From Haloimpatiens massiliensis (GTDB lineage: Bacteria > Bacillota > Clostridia > Clostridiales > Clostridiaceae): 64,000 nucleotides of DNA. Below the pieces are notes generated by a model, which did no database searches, was not told where the DNA came from, and worked only from the letters and a program-made list of their open reading frames with translations. Below, piece after piece: positions 35,517-44,287 of the stretch. The first letter of the stretch is position 1, and each line of letters begins with the position of its first letter. Position numbers and translations under genes: made by a program. Location: positions 449,555 through 513,554 of the forward strand of contig NZ_LT854639.1 in the NCBI RefSeq assembly GCF_900184255.1. The letters are read 5' to 3'.

Positions 35517-35548
35517 AAAAAAGCGCACTAGACAGTGCGCTTTTTTTT
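35517..35548. terminator. Bidirectional terminator
   Basis: AAGCGCACT (35521-35529) pairs with AGTGCGCTT (35534-35542), with A's before and eight T's after. It is shared by the ABC operon (plus) and hppA (minus). Confidence 0.92.
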
Positions 35549-35551
35549 ATT

Positions 35552-37582
35552 CTATTTAAGAAGATTTAATAATATTCCACCATATTCAACTATTACTGGA
35601 GCAAATACTAATGAAACTATTGTCATAAGTTTTATTAATATGTTCATAGCTGGGCCTGATGTATCCTTGAATGGGTCTCCTACAGTGTCACCAACAACTG
35701 CTGCTTTATGAGCGTTGCTTCCTTTTCCACCATGTGCTCCACCTTCAATATACTTCTTAGCATTATCCCATGCACCACCAGAGTTAGCCATAAATATAGC
35801 CATAAGAACTCCTGTTGCAACAGCTCCACCTATTAATCCACCTAAAGCTTCTGGTCCTAATAATAAACCTATTAATAGAGGAACTACTATAGCAAGTATT
35901 CCTGGTAATAACATCTCTTTTAATGCTGCTCCTGTTGATATATCAACACAACTCTTATAATCAGGTGTTCCCTTACCTTCCATGATTCCTGGAATTGTTT
36001 TAAATTGTCTTCTAACTTCTTCTATCATTTGGTTAGCTGCTTTACCAACTGATTCCATTGTTAAAGCACCAAATAGGAATGGAAGCATTGCACCTATTAA
36101 TAATCCAGTAAGTGTTACTGGGTTTAATAAGTCTATACCTTCTAATTCAACAGATTGTGCATAAGATGCAAATAATCCAAGAGCTGTAAGAGCTGCTGAA
36201 CCTATTGCAAATCCTTTACCTATAGCTGCAGTAGTGTTACCAACTGAGTCTAGTTTGTCAGTTATTTCTCTTACTTCATGAGGAAGTCCTGACATTTCAG
36301 CTATACCACCAGCATTGTCTGCTATTGGTCCATATGCGTCAACTGCAACAGTTATACCTGTAGTTGAAAGCATACCTACAGCTGCTAAAGATATACCGTA
36401 TAATCCGTGAGCTACTTCAGTTGCTCCACCCATTATAAAGAATGAAACTAGAACCCCAATACCTATAAGGATTATTGGTAATACAGTAGAGTACATACCT
36501 ACTGCTAATCCTGATATTATTGTAGTAGCTGCACCTGTTTCTGATTGCATACCAATTTTCTTAACAGATTTGTATTCATCTGAAGTATACATTTCTGTTA
36601 TTTTACCTATTAACATACCTACTAGCAATCCTGCTGTTATAGCAGCAAAAGCTTTTAAGTTTCCAAATACATAGTTACTTAATACAAAAGCTACGATTAT
36701 AACTAGAACACCACTTATAGTTGTTCCTGTATTTAAAGCCTTTTGTGGGTTTGAAGACTTACTCTTTCTAGCTATTAAAATACCTACGATTGAAGCTACG
36801 ATTCCTATTGATGATAATAACATTGGGAATAATATAGCTCCTTTTTCAATATTAACTTTTCCAACAAATAATGCTCCAAGAGTTAAAGCTGAAATTATAG
36901 AACCTACATAAGATTCAAATAAGTCTGCTCCCATACCAGCAACGTCACCAACGTTATCACCAACGTTATCTGCTATAACTGCTGGATTTCTTGGGTCATC
37001 TTCTGGTATTCCTGCTTCTACTTTACCAACAAGGTCTGCTCCAACATCTGCTGCTTTAGTGTATATTCCACCACCAACACGCGCAAATAGAGCTATTGAG
37101 CTGGCTCCTAGTCCAAAACCTGTTAAGAATTTAGTATTTCCACCAAATACCATGTATAATACGCTTAATCCTATTATTCCAAGACCAACAACTGACATTC
37201 CCATAACTGCTCCACCAGAGAATGCAATTTCAAGGGCTTTTGATTGTCCATTTCTAGCTGCATTAGCAGTTCTTACATTTGCCTTAGTAGCAACCTTCAT
37301 TCCGAAGTAACCTGCTAATATTGAGAATATAGCTCCTACTACAAAGCATACAGCTGTTTCCCAACCAATGGCAAATACTATAAGTAAAAATACTATTACT
37401 ATAAATATTGATAATGACTTATACTCTCTTCCTAAGAAAGCCATAGCACCTTCATGTATGTAACCTGCAATTTCCTTCATTCTATCAGTACCAGCTTCTT
37501 CTTTAGATATAGCGGCGCTTAGAATAAAAGCAAATACTAGTGCTAAAATACCTGCAATAGCTGCATAAATATTAGTATTCAA
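35552..37582 (-). CDS. hppA: K+-dependent membrane-bound pyrophosphatase (Na+ or H+ pump)
   Basis: A 676-residue integral membrane pyrophosphatase with about 16 helices, coupling PPi hydrolysis to ion export. The active-site motifs DVGADLVGKVEAGIPEDDPRNPA and DNVGDNVGDVAGMGADLFESY and the C-terminal DTVGDPFKDTSGP are present. In GNTTAAIGKGFAIGSAAL the alanine where K+-independent enzymes carry lysine marks the K+-dependent class, many of which pump Na+; the ion is inferred. The TTG start at 37582 has AGGAGG with 8-base spacing. The gene follows secG by 24 bases, so they are probably co-transcribed. Confidence 0.95.
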   Translation of the reverse strand: MNTNIYAAIAGILALVFAFILSAAISKEEAGTDRMKEIAGYIHEGAMAFLGREYKSLSIFIVIVFLLIVFAIGWETAVCFVVGAIFSILAGYFGMKVATKANVRTANAARNGQSKALEIAFSGGAVMGMSVVGLGIIGLSVLYMVFGGNTKFLTGFGLGASSIALFARVGGGIYTKAADVGADLVGKVEAGIPEDDPRNPAVIADNVGDNVGDVAGMGADLFESYVGSIISALTLGALFVGKVNIEKGAILFPMLLSSIGIVASIVGILIARKSKSSNPQKALNTGTTISGVLVIIVAFVLSNYVFGNLKAFAAITAGLLVGMLIGKITEMYTSDEYKSVKKIGMQSETGAATTIISGLAVGMYSTVLPIILIGIGVLVSFFIMGGATEVAHGLYGISLAAVGMLSTTGITVAVDAYGPIADNAGGIAEMSGLPHEVREITDKLDSVGNTTAAIGKGFAIGSAALTALGLFASYAQSVELEGIDLLNPVTLTGLLIGAMLPFLFGALTMESVGKAANQMIEEVRRQFKTIPGIMEGKGTPDYKSCVDISTGAALKEMLLPGILAIVVPLLIGLLLGPEALGGLIGGAVATGVLMAIFMANSGGAWDNAKKYIEGGAHGGKGSNAHKAAVVGDTVGDPFKDTSGPAMNILIKLMTIVSLVFAPVIVEYGGILLNLLK

Positions 37583-37606
37583 TTCTTATTCCTCCTATAT
37601 TAAATT

Positions 37607-37837
37607 TTATTTTATTATATTTATTGCCATCGTTACAACAGCAAATAATATGCTTGAAATTACCGTAATTCTAGCCAAAACTTTATCTGATGTTCTCACA
37701 TTATGTTTTGCATAGAAAGTATCTTGACTTGGTGCTGCAAAATTATTAAAACCATCTGCTTTACTTGGTTGCATTATTACTGATACTATAATTGCAATTG
37801 AAAAAATCACTTGCATAGCAACTAATAGTTTTTGCAT
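37607..37837 (-). CDS. secG: Preprotein translocase subunit SecG
   Basis: A 76-residue two-helix membrane protein. MQKLLVAMQVIFSIAIIVSVIMQPSK, a loop ending in the APSQDTFYAKHNVRTSDKVLARIT stretch and a second helix match SecG, an accessory of SecYE. The longer frame from 37888 has no ribosome site, while ATG 37837 follows GGGGAGGTG. Clostridia often place secG between eno and rnr, as here. Confidence 0.92.
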   Translation of the reverse strand: MQKLLVAMQVIFSIAIIVSVIMQPSKADGFNNFAAPSQDTFYAKHNVRTSDKVLARITVISSILFAVVTMAINIIK

Positions 37838-37905
37838 AGCTTCACCTCCCCGTGTGATAAAACACATGACTATTTTAGCACACCCCACATAAAATTACAA
37901 TAACA

Positions 37906-37935
37906 ATAAAGGGGTACCTTATGTGCCCCTTTATT
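37906..37935 (-). terminator. Terminator-like hairpin after eno
   Basis: AAAGGGG (37908-37914) pairs with CCCCTTT (37926-37932). It separates eno from secG on the minus strand, although its T tract is weak. Confidence 0.55.
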
Positions 37936-38129
37936 CTCTTATACATTTTACAATTATATCACAAAATACAATATTTATTCAATATAAATTACCATTTTTT
38001 TATCCAATAAGTATCTATTAAACTACTACCTACTTTATAAAAATAACAGATAGTATTAGATATACTTATAGATAAATAACGTTCTTTTAAGCTACACTCA
38101 CAGATAAGCAGAATTCTTTTAAACTATGA

Positions 38130-39431
38130 TTATCTATTTATATTGTAGAATGCCTTTATTCCTCTGTATTCTCCCATTTCGCATAATTCTTCTTCTATTC
38201 TTAATAATTGATTGTATTTAGCAACTCTTTCACTTCTTGAAGGAGCTCCTGTTTTAATTTGTCCTGCATTAACAGCTACAACTAAATCAGCTATAGTAGT
38301 ATCTTCAGTTTCTCCAGATCTGTGAGATACAACTGCTGTATATCCAGCTCTTTCAGCCATTTCTATAGCATTTAATGTTTCTGTTAATGTTCCTATTTGG
38401 TTAAGCTTTATAAGTATTGAGTTAGCTGTCTTTCTTTCTATACCCATTTTTAATCTTTCAGTATTTGTAACAAATAGGTCATCTCCAACTAACTGAATTT
38501 TATTGCCAAGTTTTTCAGTCATAAGCTTCCAACCATCCCAGTCTTCTTCTGCCATACCGTCTTCTATAGAGATTATTGGATATTTTTCTACTAAATTAGC
38601 ATAGAATTCAACCATTTCAGCTGGAGTTAATGTCTTACCTTCACCTTTTAATTCATACATGTTTGATTCTGTATTAAAGAACTCAGATGATGCTGGGTCT
38701 AAAGCTATGAATAAATCTTTTCCTGGTTCGTATCCTGCAGCTTTTATAGCTTCTATTATAACTTCTATAGCTTCTTCATTACTATTTAGATTTGGAGCGA
38801 ATCCACCTTCATCACCAACACCAGTTGCTAATCCTTTTTTATTTAATATTGATTTTAAAGCATGGAATGTTTCTGAGCACATTCTTAATGCTTGTGAAAA
38901 ACTTTCAGCTCCTACAGGCATTATCATAAATTCTTGTAAGTCCACGTTGTTATCAGCATGAGATCCACCATTGATTATGTTCATCATTGGAACTGGTAAA
39001 ACTTTACCATTAACTCCTCCGATATATTGATATAAACTTAATCCTAAAGATTCAGCAGCTGCTCTAGCACATGCTAAAGAAACTCCAAGCATTGCATTTG
39101 CACCTAATTTTCCTTTATTGTTTGTTCCGTCAAGTTCTATCATAGCTTTATCTATAGCTACTTGGTCTAAAACATTCATTCCAACTAATTCATCAGCTAT
39201 TAGTGTATTTACATTTTCTACTGCTTTTAAAACACCTTTTCCAAGGTAAACTTCTTTATCTCCATCTCTTAATTCTACTGCTTCAAATATACCAGTTGAA
39301 GCTCCTGATGGAACTGCTGCTCTTCCTACTATACCATCTTCTAATGTAACTTCTACTTCTACTGTTGGGTTTGATCTTGAATCCAATATTTGTCTTGCAT
39401 AAACATCAATGATTTCAATATAATTTTTCAT
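38130..39431 (-). CDS. eno: Enolase
   Basis: A 433-residue enolase, converting 2-phosphoglycerate to phosphoenolpyruvate. ARQILDSRSNPTVEVEV at the N terminus, the SGASTGI loop, metal-binding aspartate and glutamate residues in ALDPAS and SIEDG, the catalytic lysine in ILIKLNQIGT and VVSHRSGETEDT are all present. It is the last gene of the glycolytic cluster, with GGAGGG upstream of the ATG. A 395-base gap with Family 3 repeat sequence separates it from gpmI, so separate expression is possible. Confidence 0.98.
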   Translation of the reverse strand: MKNYIEIIDVYARQILDSRSNPTVEVEVTLEDGIVGRAAVPSGASTGIFEAVELRDGDKEVYLGKGVLKAVENVNTLIADELVGMNVLDQVAIDKAMIELDGTNNKGKLGANAMLGVSLACARAAAESLGLSLYQYIGGVNGKVLPVPMMNIINGGSHADNNVDLQEFMIMPVGAESFSQALRMCSETFHALKSILNKKGLATGVGDEGGFAPNLNSNEEAIEVIIEAIKAAGYEPGKDLFIALDPASSEFFNTESNMYELKGEGKTLTPAEMVEFYANLVEKYPIISIEDGMAEEDWDGWKLMTEKLGNKIQLVGDDLFVTNTERLKMGIERKTANSILIKLNQIGTLTETLNAIEMAERAGYTAVVSHRSGETEDTTIADLVVAVNAGQIKTGAPSRSERVAKYNQLLRIEEELCEMGEYRGIKAFYNINR

Positions 39432-39689
39432 TTAATTATCCCTCCGCTTTTTTAATTAATAATTAACAATTGATACATTAGTTAATCCACTAATAATCTC
39501 AATACTAATTATTATTATATATAATTTTTTTACTGACTTATTATTTACTTAGTTATTATTTACCTAGTTACTATTTATTATTAGTGCTTAATTTATATAC
39601 AGTGCTCGTACTCATTCTTATCCCTAGTCACCAATCACCATTTTTAAAGTTTAGGTAATAATTAGGCTCTAGTTTTTATTTAAATTTGT
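39432..39689. other. AT-rich gpmI-eno spacer, eno-proximal half
   Basis: About 260 bases with degenerate direct repeats of the type TTATTTACTTAGTTA and TTATTTACCTAGTTAC (39540-39580). No gene is seen; an eno promoter may lie here but I cannot fix it. Confidence 0.5.
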
Positions 39690-39826
39690 AGATTTTTTTA
39701 GCGTAGCTAAAAAAAATCCTCCTCCTCTAGCCCTCTAGCCCACTGGCACCCTAACACCCTAACACTCTAAATACGGTCCACTGGCACCCTGACACACTAA
39801 CACTCTAAATACGGCCCTCTAGCACA
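39690..39826. repeat. Family 3 composite repeat, copy A
   Basis: TTTTTTTAGCGTAGCTAAAA forms a hairpin, followed by AATCCTCCTCCTCTAG and an array of 8-base units related to CACACTAG, CCCACTGG and CACCCTAA. CTAACACTCTAAATACGG appears twice. The repeat runs up to the gpmI stop codon. Confidence 0.75.
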
Positions 39827-41359
39827 CTAAATAAGCGTTTCTCCTGTCATTTCTTCTGGCTTTGGAAGTCCCATTTCCTTAAGGATAGTTGGTGCTATAT
39901 CTGCTAATTTTCCACCATTCCTTAAAGTTTTACTAGAAGAATTATTAGACACATACAAAAATGGTACTGGTCCTGTAGTGTGAGCTGTCATAGGTTTTCC
40001 TGTAGAGTAATCTATCATTTGCTCTGAATTACCATGGTCTGCAGTTATAAACACTGTACCATTTTTATCCAAAATTTTATTGACTACTTTGCCTATACAT
40101 TCATCCACTGCTTCTATAGCCTTCTTAGCAGCATCAAAAACCCCTGTATGACCTACCATATCTGGGTTTGCGTAGTTTAATATTATAAGATCATATTTAT
40201 CTTCATCTAATCTTTTTAATAGTTCTTCTGTAACTTCATAAGCACTCATTTCTGGCTTTAAGTCATAAGTTGCGACCTTTGGTGAAGGTATAAGTGCTCT
40301 ATCTTCACCTTTATTAGGTTCTTCAACTCCTCCATTAAAAAAGAAGGTTACATGAGCATATTTTTCTGTTTCAGCTATTCTTAATTGTTTTTTACCTAAA
40401 GAACTCACATACTCTCCAAGAGTGTTCTTTATGATTTGTGGTTTATATGCAATTTTTACATTTTCTATGGTTTTATCATATTGAGTCATACATACAAAAT
40501 GTAAATCTAAAGTCTCTCTATTGAAACCATCAAATTTTTTGTCATTTATAGCTCTTGTCAATTCTCTAGCTCTATCTGGTCTAAAATTAAAGAATATAAC
40601 TGAGTCTTCATTTTTAATAGTAGCTGTAGGCTCTCCTCCTTCTAATATCACTGTAGGAAGAACAAACTCATCGGTTTTATTGTCATTATAGGATTTTTCA
40701 ATTGCCTCTACTGCGCTATTAGCCTCTTCACCTTTACCTAAAACCAATGCATTATAAGCAAGTTCTACTCTTTCCCATCTATTGTCTCTATCCATAGCAT
40801 AATATCTTCCAGCTACTGTAGCTAATTTTCCCATGCCAATTTTATTGCAATATTCCTGAATTTCTTCTATGTACTCTTTTGCAGAAGATGGTGGTACATC
40901 ACGCCCATCTAAGAATCCATGAATATAGACCTTATTCAATCCTTTATTCTTTGCAAGATTTAATAGTCCTTTTAAATGTTCTATGTGAGAATGAACTCCC
41001 CCGTCGGATAGTAAACCCATTAAATGTAATGAAGAATTTTTTTCTTTTACATTATCCATAGCCCATAAAAAAGCCTCATTTTGTTCAAACTTTCCTTCTT
41101 GGCTTTCTTTAGTTATTCTAGTAAGTTCTTGATATACTGTTCTACCAGCTCCTATATTCAAGTGTCCAACTTCTGAGTTACCCATTTGTCCCTCTGGAAG
41201 TCCAACACTTAAGCCACTGGCATTTAGCTGGGTGTGAGGGTAGTTATTGTATAACGTATCGTAATTTGGCTTATTGGCAGCCTTTACTGCATTGCCATCT
41301 TCTTTATCTGAAATTCCGTATCCATCTAATATCATTAACATAACTGGCTTTTTTTCCAT
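39827..41359 (-). CDS. gpmI: 2,3-bisphosphoglycerate-independent phosphoglycerate mutase
   Basis: A 510-residue iPGM of the alkaline-phosphatase superfamily, interconverting 3- and 2-phosphoglycerate with two Mn2+. MLMILDGYGISDKEDGNAV supplies the first aspartate, MGNSEVGHLNIGAGR the catalytic serine, and FITADHGNSEQM plus AHTTGPVPF the C-terminal metal ligands. It sits between tpiA and eno in the glycolytic cluster. AAAGGGGTG precedes the ATG; just beyond lies a Family 3 repeat. Confidence 0.97.
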   Translation of the reverse strand: MEKKPVMLMILDGYGISDKEDGNAVKAANKPNYDTLYNNYPHTQLNASGLSVGLPEGQMGNSEVGHLNIGAGRTVYQELTRITKESQEGKFEQNEAFLWAMDNVKEKNSSLHLMGLLSDGGVHSHIEHLKGLLNLAKNKGLNKVYIHGFLDGRDVPPSSAKEYIEEIQEYCNKIGMGKLATVAGRYYAMDRDNRWERVELAYNALVLGKGEEANSAVEAIEKSYNDNKTDEFVLPTVILEGGEPTATIKNEDSVIFFNFRPDRARELTRAINDKKFDGFNRETLDLHFVCMTQYDKTIENVKIAYKPQIIKNTLGEYVSSLGKKQLRIAETEKYAHVTFFFNGGVEEPNKGEDRALIPSPKVATYDLKPEMSAYEVTEELLKRLDEDKYDLIILNYANPDMVGHTGVFDAAKKAIEAVDECIGKVVNKILDKNGTVFITADHGNSEQMIDYSTGKPMTAHTTGPVPFLYVSNNSSSKTLRNGGKLADIAPTILKEMGLPKPEEMTGETLI

Positions 41360-41379
41360 TTGAACACCCCTTTTCTTTA

Positions 41380-41640
41380 GAGGGCTAGGGGGCTAGAGGA
41401 CTAGAGGGCTAGTTTTTATCCTAGCTTTTTGCTCTAGTCTCCGTGTCCCATTACACCCCGATTTTTTGTTGGCTAGTTGGCGGAAAAGCTTGCTTTTCCT
41501 GCCAACTAAACTATAATTAAAGATTTTCCGTAGCATCGCGAAGGAAAATCCTCCTCCTCTAGCACACTGGCAAACTAGCACACTAACACCTGACCCACTA
41601 GCACACTAGAACTCTAGCACACTAACATCTAGTCCTTTGC
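41380..41640. repeat. Family 3 composite repeat, copy B
   Basis: It fills the tpiA-gpmI gap. It has short CTAG-rich units (41383-41412), GTTGGCTAGTTGGCGGAAAAG and its pairing GCTTTTCCTGCCAAC, the GATTTTCC/GGAAAATC hairpin, then 8-base units such as CACACTGG, CAAACTAG and CACACTAA to the tpiA stop codon. Confidence 0.85.
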
Positions 41641-41643
41641 TGA

Positions 41644-42390
41644 TTAAAAGTTTACTATTTTAGAAAAATCATCAGCTTTAAGACTTGCTCCTCCAACTAA
41701 AGCGCCATCTATATCTGACATACTCATTTGTTCTTTTATAGTGTTTGGTTTAACAGAACCACCATATTGTATTCTAACTTTCTCAGATGTTTCTTTATTA
41801 TATATTTTTTCTACAGTTTTTCTAATGAATCCTATAGTTTCATTAGCTTGCTCTGATGTAGCAGTTTTTCCTGTACCTATAGCCCAAATTGGTTCATAAG
41901 CAATTACTAAATCAGCTACCTGATCAGATGTTAATCCTGCAAGATCCAATTTAACTTGTGTTGCAAGTACTTCTTCTGTTATGTTTGCTTCTCTTTCTTG
42001 CAGACTTTCACCTATACATAATATAGGTGCTATATTATGTTCAAAAGCTTTTTTTAACTTTTTATTTACTGTTTCATCAGTTTCGTTAAAATATTGTCTT
42101 CTTTCACTATGTCCAATTATAACATAATGTACTCCCATTTCTTTAAGCATAGCTGGAGCCACTTCACCTGTAAACGCTCCACTTTCTTCAAAATGCATGT
42201 TTTGGGCACCAACTTTTATATTGCTTCCTTCTGCAGCCTTTAAAACTGCATCTAAACATACAAATGTTGGACAAACAACCACATCACATTTTGCATCTTT
42301 TACTAATGGTTTTAATTCATCTATAAATGTAACAGCTTCTTTAACTGTTTTATTCATCTTCCAATTTCCTGCAATAATTGCCTTTCTCAT
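41644..42390 (-). CDS. tpiA: Triosephosphate isomerase
   Basis: A 248-residue TIM. NWKMNK has the active-site Asn and Lys (residues 10-15), IIGHSERRQ the electrophilic histidine, and AYEPIWAIGTGKTAT the catalytic glutamate with loop 6; QYGGSVKP and GALVGGASL bind phosphate. GTG 42399 opens the frame but overlaps the AAGGAGGG site, so ATG 42390 is the start. An 8-base tandem array begins about 28 bases upstream of the start codon, close to the ribosome site, which is unusual. Confidence 0.98.
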   Translation of the reverse strand: MRKAIIAGNWKMNKTVKEAVTFIDELKPLVKDAKCDVVVCPTFVCLDAVLKAAEGSNIKVGAQNMHFEESGAFTGEVAPAMLKEMGVHYVIIGHSERRQYFNETDETVNKKLKKAFEHNIAPILCIGESLQEREANITEEVLATQVKLDLAGLTSDQVADLVIAYEPIWAIGTGKTATSEQANETIGFIRKTVEKIYNKETSEKVRIQYGGSVKPNTIKEQMSMSDIDGALVGGASLKADDFSKIVNF

Positions 42391-42417
42391 TTTAAACACC
42401 CTCCTTAATTTAGGGAA

Positions 42418-42660
42418 CTAGTTGGCTAGTTGGCTAGTTGGCTAGTTGGCTAGTTGGCTAGTTGGCTAGTTGGCTAGTTGGCTAGTTGGCTAGTTGGCTA
42501 GTTGGCTAGTTGGCGGAAAAGCTCCGCTTTTCCCGCCAACTAAACTATAAATGAAGATTTTCTGTAGCATCGCGAAGGAAAATCCTCCTTCCCTAGCACT
42601 CTAGCACACTAGCAAACTAGCCCACTAATATCTAGTCCACTGGCACACTAGCACACTGTT
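42418..42660. repeat. Family 3 composite repeat, copy C, with 8-bp tandem array
   Basis: Eleven perfect GTTGGCTA units occupy 42421-42508. They are followed by the hairpin GGCGGAAAAGC/GCTTTTCCCGCC (42512-42537), the hairpin GATTTTCTG...AAGGAAAATC, and degenerate units CACTCTAG, CACACTAG, CAAACTAG and CCCACTAA. These are near-complements of the first array (CCAACTAG), so the element is a large inverted repeat. Confidence 0.92.
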
Positions 42661-42675
42661 CTCTGTTTCTCTTGA

Positions 42676-43872
42676 CTATTTATCATTAAGTGCTGCTATT
42701 CCTGGAAGTTCCTTTCCTTCTAAGAATTCAAGTGATGCACCACCACCAGTTGAGATGTGAGTCATCTTCTCTCCGTATCCTAATCCATTAACCGCTGCTG
42801 CACTATCTCCACCACCTATTATAGTTGTGGCATTACTATCCGCCATAGCTTTTGCTACTGCTAATGTTCCTTTTGCAAAATTAGGGAACTCAAAAACTCC
42901 CATCGGTCCGTTCCAAACCACAGTTTTTGCTTCTTTTATAGCTTCCGCAAATAATTCAGCTGATTTTGGTCCTATATCTAATCCCATACAATCTGCTGGC
43001 ACATCTCTGCCTTCTGAAACTATCGGCTGGGCATTTTCAGCAAATTCCTTTGCACAAACTCCATCTACTGGAAGTAATAATTTTGTTCCTTTATTTTTAG
43101 CTTTTTCTATCATATTTTTTGCATATTCTATCTTATCTTCTTCTAGAAGTGATTTTCCTATTTCATGTCCTAGAGCTTTTAAGAATGTATACGCCATTCC
43201 TCCACCTATTATTAAAGTATCTACTTTTTCTAATAGATTATCTATAACTCCTAATTTATCTGAAACCTTTGAGCCTCCTAAAATAGCCACAAATGGTCTT
43301 TCTGGATTCTCTACTGCATTGCCTAAAAACTTTAATTCTTTTTGTATTAAGTATCCGCAAACTGCTGTATCTAAAAATTCTGTCACTCCAACTGTAGAGC
43401 AGTGAGCTCTATGAGCAGTTCCAAAAGCATCATTTACAAATATTTCTGCCAATGAAGCTAATTCCTTTGAAAAAGTATCTATGTTTTTAGTTTCTTCTTT
43501 TCTATATCTTGTATTTTCTAGTAATACCACATCTCCTTCTTTCATTTCCGCTACTGCTTTTTTAGCATTTTCACCAACTACATTTTCATCTCTAGCAAAA
43601 ACTACTTCTTTTCCTAGCATTTCTGAAAGTCTTTTAGCTACAGGAGCTAATGAAAGTTCTGGTTTGGGCTCTCCCTTTGGTTTTCCAAGATGTGAACAAA
43701 GTATTACTTTAGCACCTTTTTCCATTAAATATTTAATAGTAGGCATAGCACCAACTAATCTGTTCTCATCAGTAATAACGCCTTCCTTTAAAGGAACGTT
43801 AAAATCACATCTTACTAATACTTTTTTACCTTTTACTTCTATATCCTCTATTGTTTTTTTATTAAATTGCAT
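42676..43872 (-). CDS. pgk: Phosphoglycerate kinase
   Basis: A 398-residue PGK, forming ATP from 1,3-bisphosphoglycerate. VLVRCDFNVPLKEGVITDENR and SHLGKPKGEPKPELSLAPVA bind the triose, AILGGSKVSDKLGVIDNLL and GPMGVFEFPNFAKGT the nucleotide, and IIGGGDSAAAV is the C-terminal signature. GTG 43890 contains part of the GGAGAG site; ATG 43872 is the real start. It lies between gap and tpiA, with a stem-loop spacer after gap. Confidence 0.97.
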   Translation of the reverse strand: MQFNKKTIEDIEVKGKKVLVRCDFNVPLKEGVITDENRLVGAMPTIKYLMEKGAKVILCSHLGKPKGEPKPELSLAPVAKRLSEMLGKEVVFARDENVVGENAKKAVAEMKEGDVVLLENTRYRKEETKNIDTFSKELASLAEIFVNDAFGTAHRAHCSTVGVTEFLDTAVCGYLIQKELKFLGNAVENPERPFVAILGGSKVSDKLGVIDNLLEKVDTLIIGGGMAYTFLKALGHEIGKSLLEEDKIEYAKNMIEKAKNKGTKLLLPVDGVCAKEFAENAQPIVSEGRDVPADCMGLDIGPKSAELFAEAIKEAKTVVWNGPMGVFEFPNFAKGTLAVAKAMADSNATTIIGGGDSAAAVNGLGYGEKMTHISTGGGASLEFLEGKELPGIAALNDK

Positions 43873-44126
43873 ATTTTTCTCTCCTTTCACATGGATGAAT
43901 TAAAAAATATTTCAACATTCTCATACCATTTTACCACTTTTACATAAATGTGTTAATATAAATACGCATTTTATTTTTAAAAAGCGTATATTATTTTACT
44001 TATAAGACTATTAATATATCTCTTTTATGTATTGTGATATACTATTTATTTTACCCATGGTCAGTTTACGCCATTAATTGAAAAAAATCAAGCAAAATCA
44101 ATGGATATATTTTTCTTTTTAAAACT
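43873..44126. other. gap-pgk spacer without a recognised gene
   Basis: AT-rich and non-coding. Together with the hairpin at 44127 it gives a 414-base gap inside the glycolytic cluster. A secondary pgk promoter is plausible but no convincing hexamer pair was fixed. Confidence 0.45.
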
Positions 44127-44173
44127 AAGAGTGAAAAGTTGTACAACCTCCGTACATAAAACCTTTCACTCTT
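44127..44173 (-). terminator. Hairpin after gap, likely partial terminator
   Basis: AAGAGTGAAAAGTT pairs with ACCTTTCACTCTT, followed on the minus strand by AGTTTT. It may reduce read-through from gap into pgk. Confidence 0.6.
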
Positions 44174-44287
44174 AATTATTAATTCTAAATTCTCAAATCG
44201 CAAGTTTTAAGTTTCAATTCTAAATTAATAACCTTTAAGTCTTAATTTTTAACTCACAATTCTCTACTTTCAATTGTCAACTATTTA

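Noticed and set aside
39740..39800. Sigma-54 -24 elements (TGGCAC) near rpoN-linked genes
   Set aside because: TGGCAC here belongs to the 8-base repeat units and no TTGC-type -12 element follows at the right spacing.
41393..41581. 62-residue minus-strand frame in the tpiA-gpmI gap
   Set aside because: It lies wholly within a Family 3 repeat with no ribosome site or family motif.
42418..42515. CRISPR-like array
   Set aside because: Units are 8 bases with no spacers and no cas genes; it is a simple tandem array.
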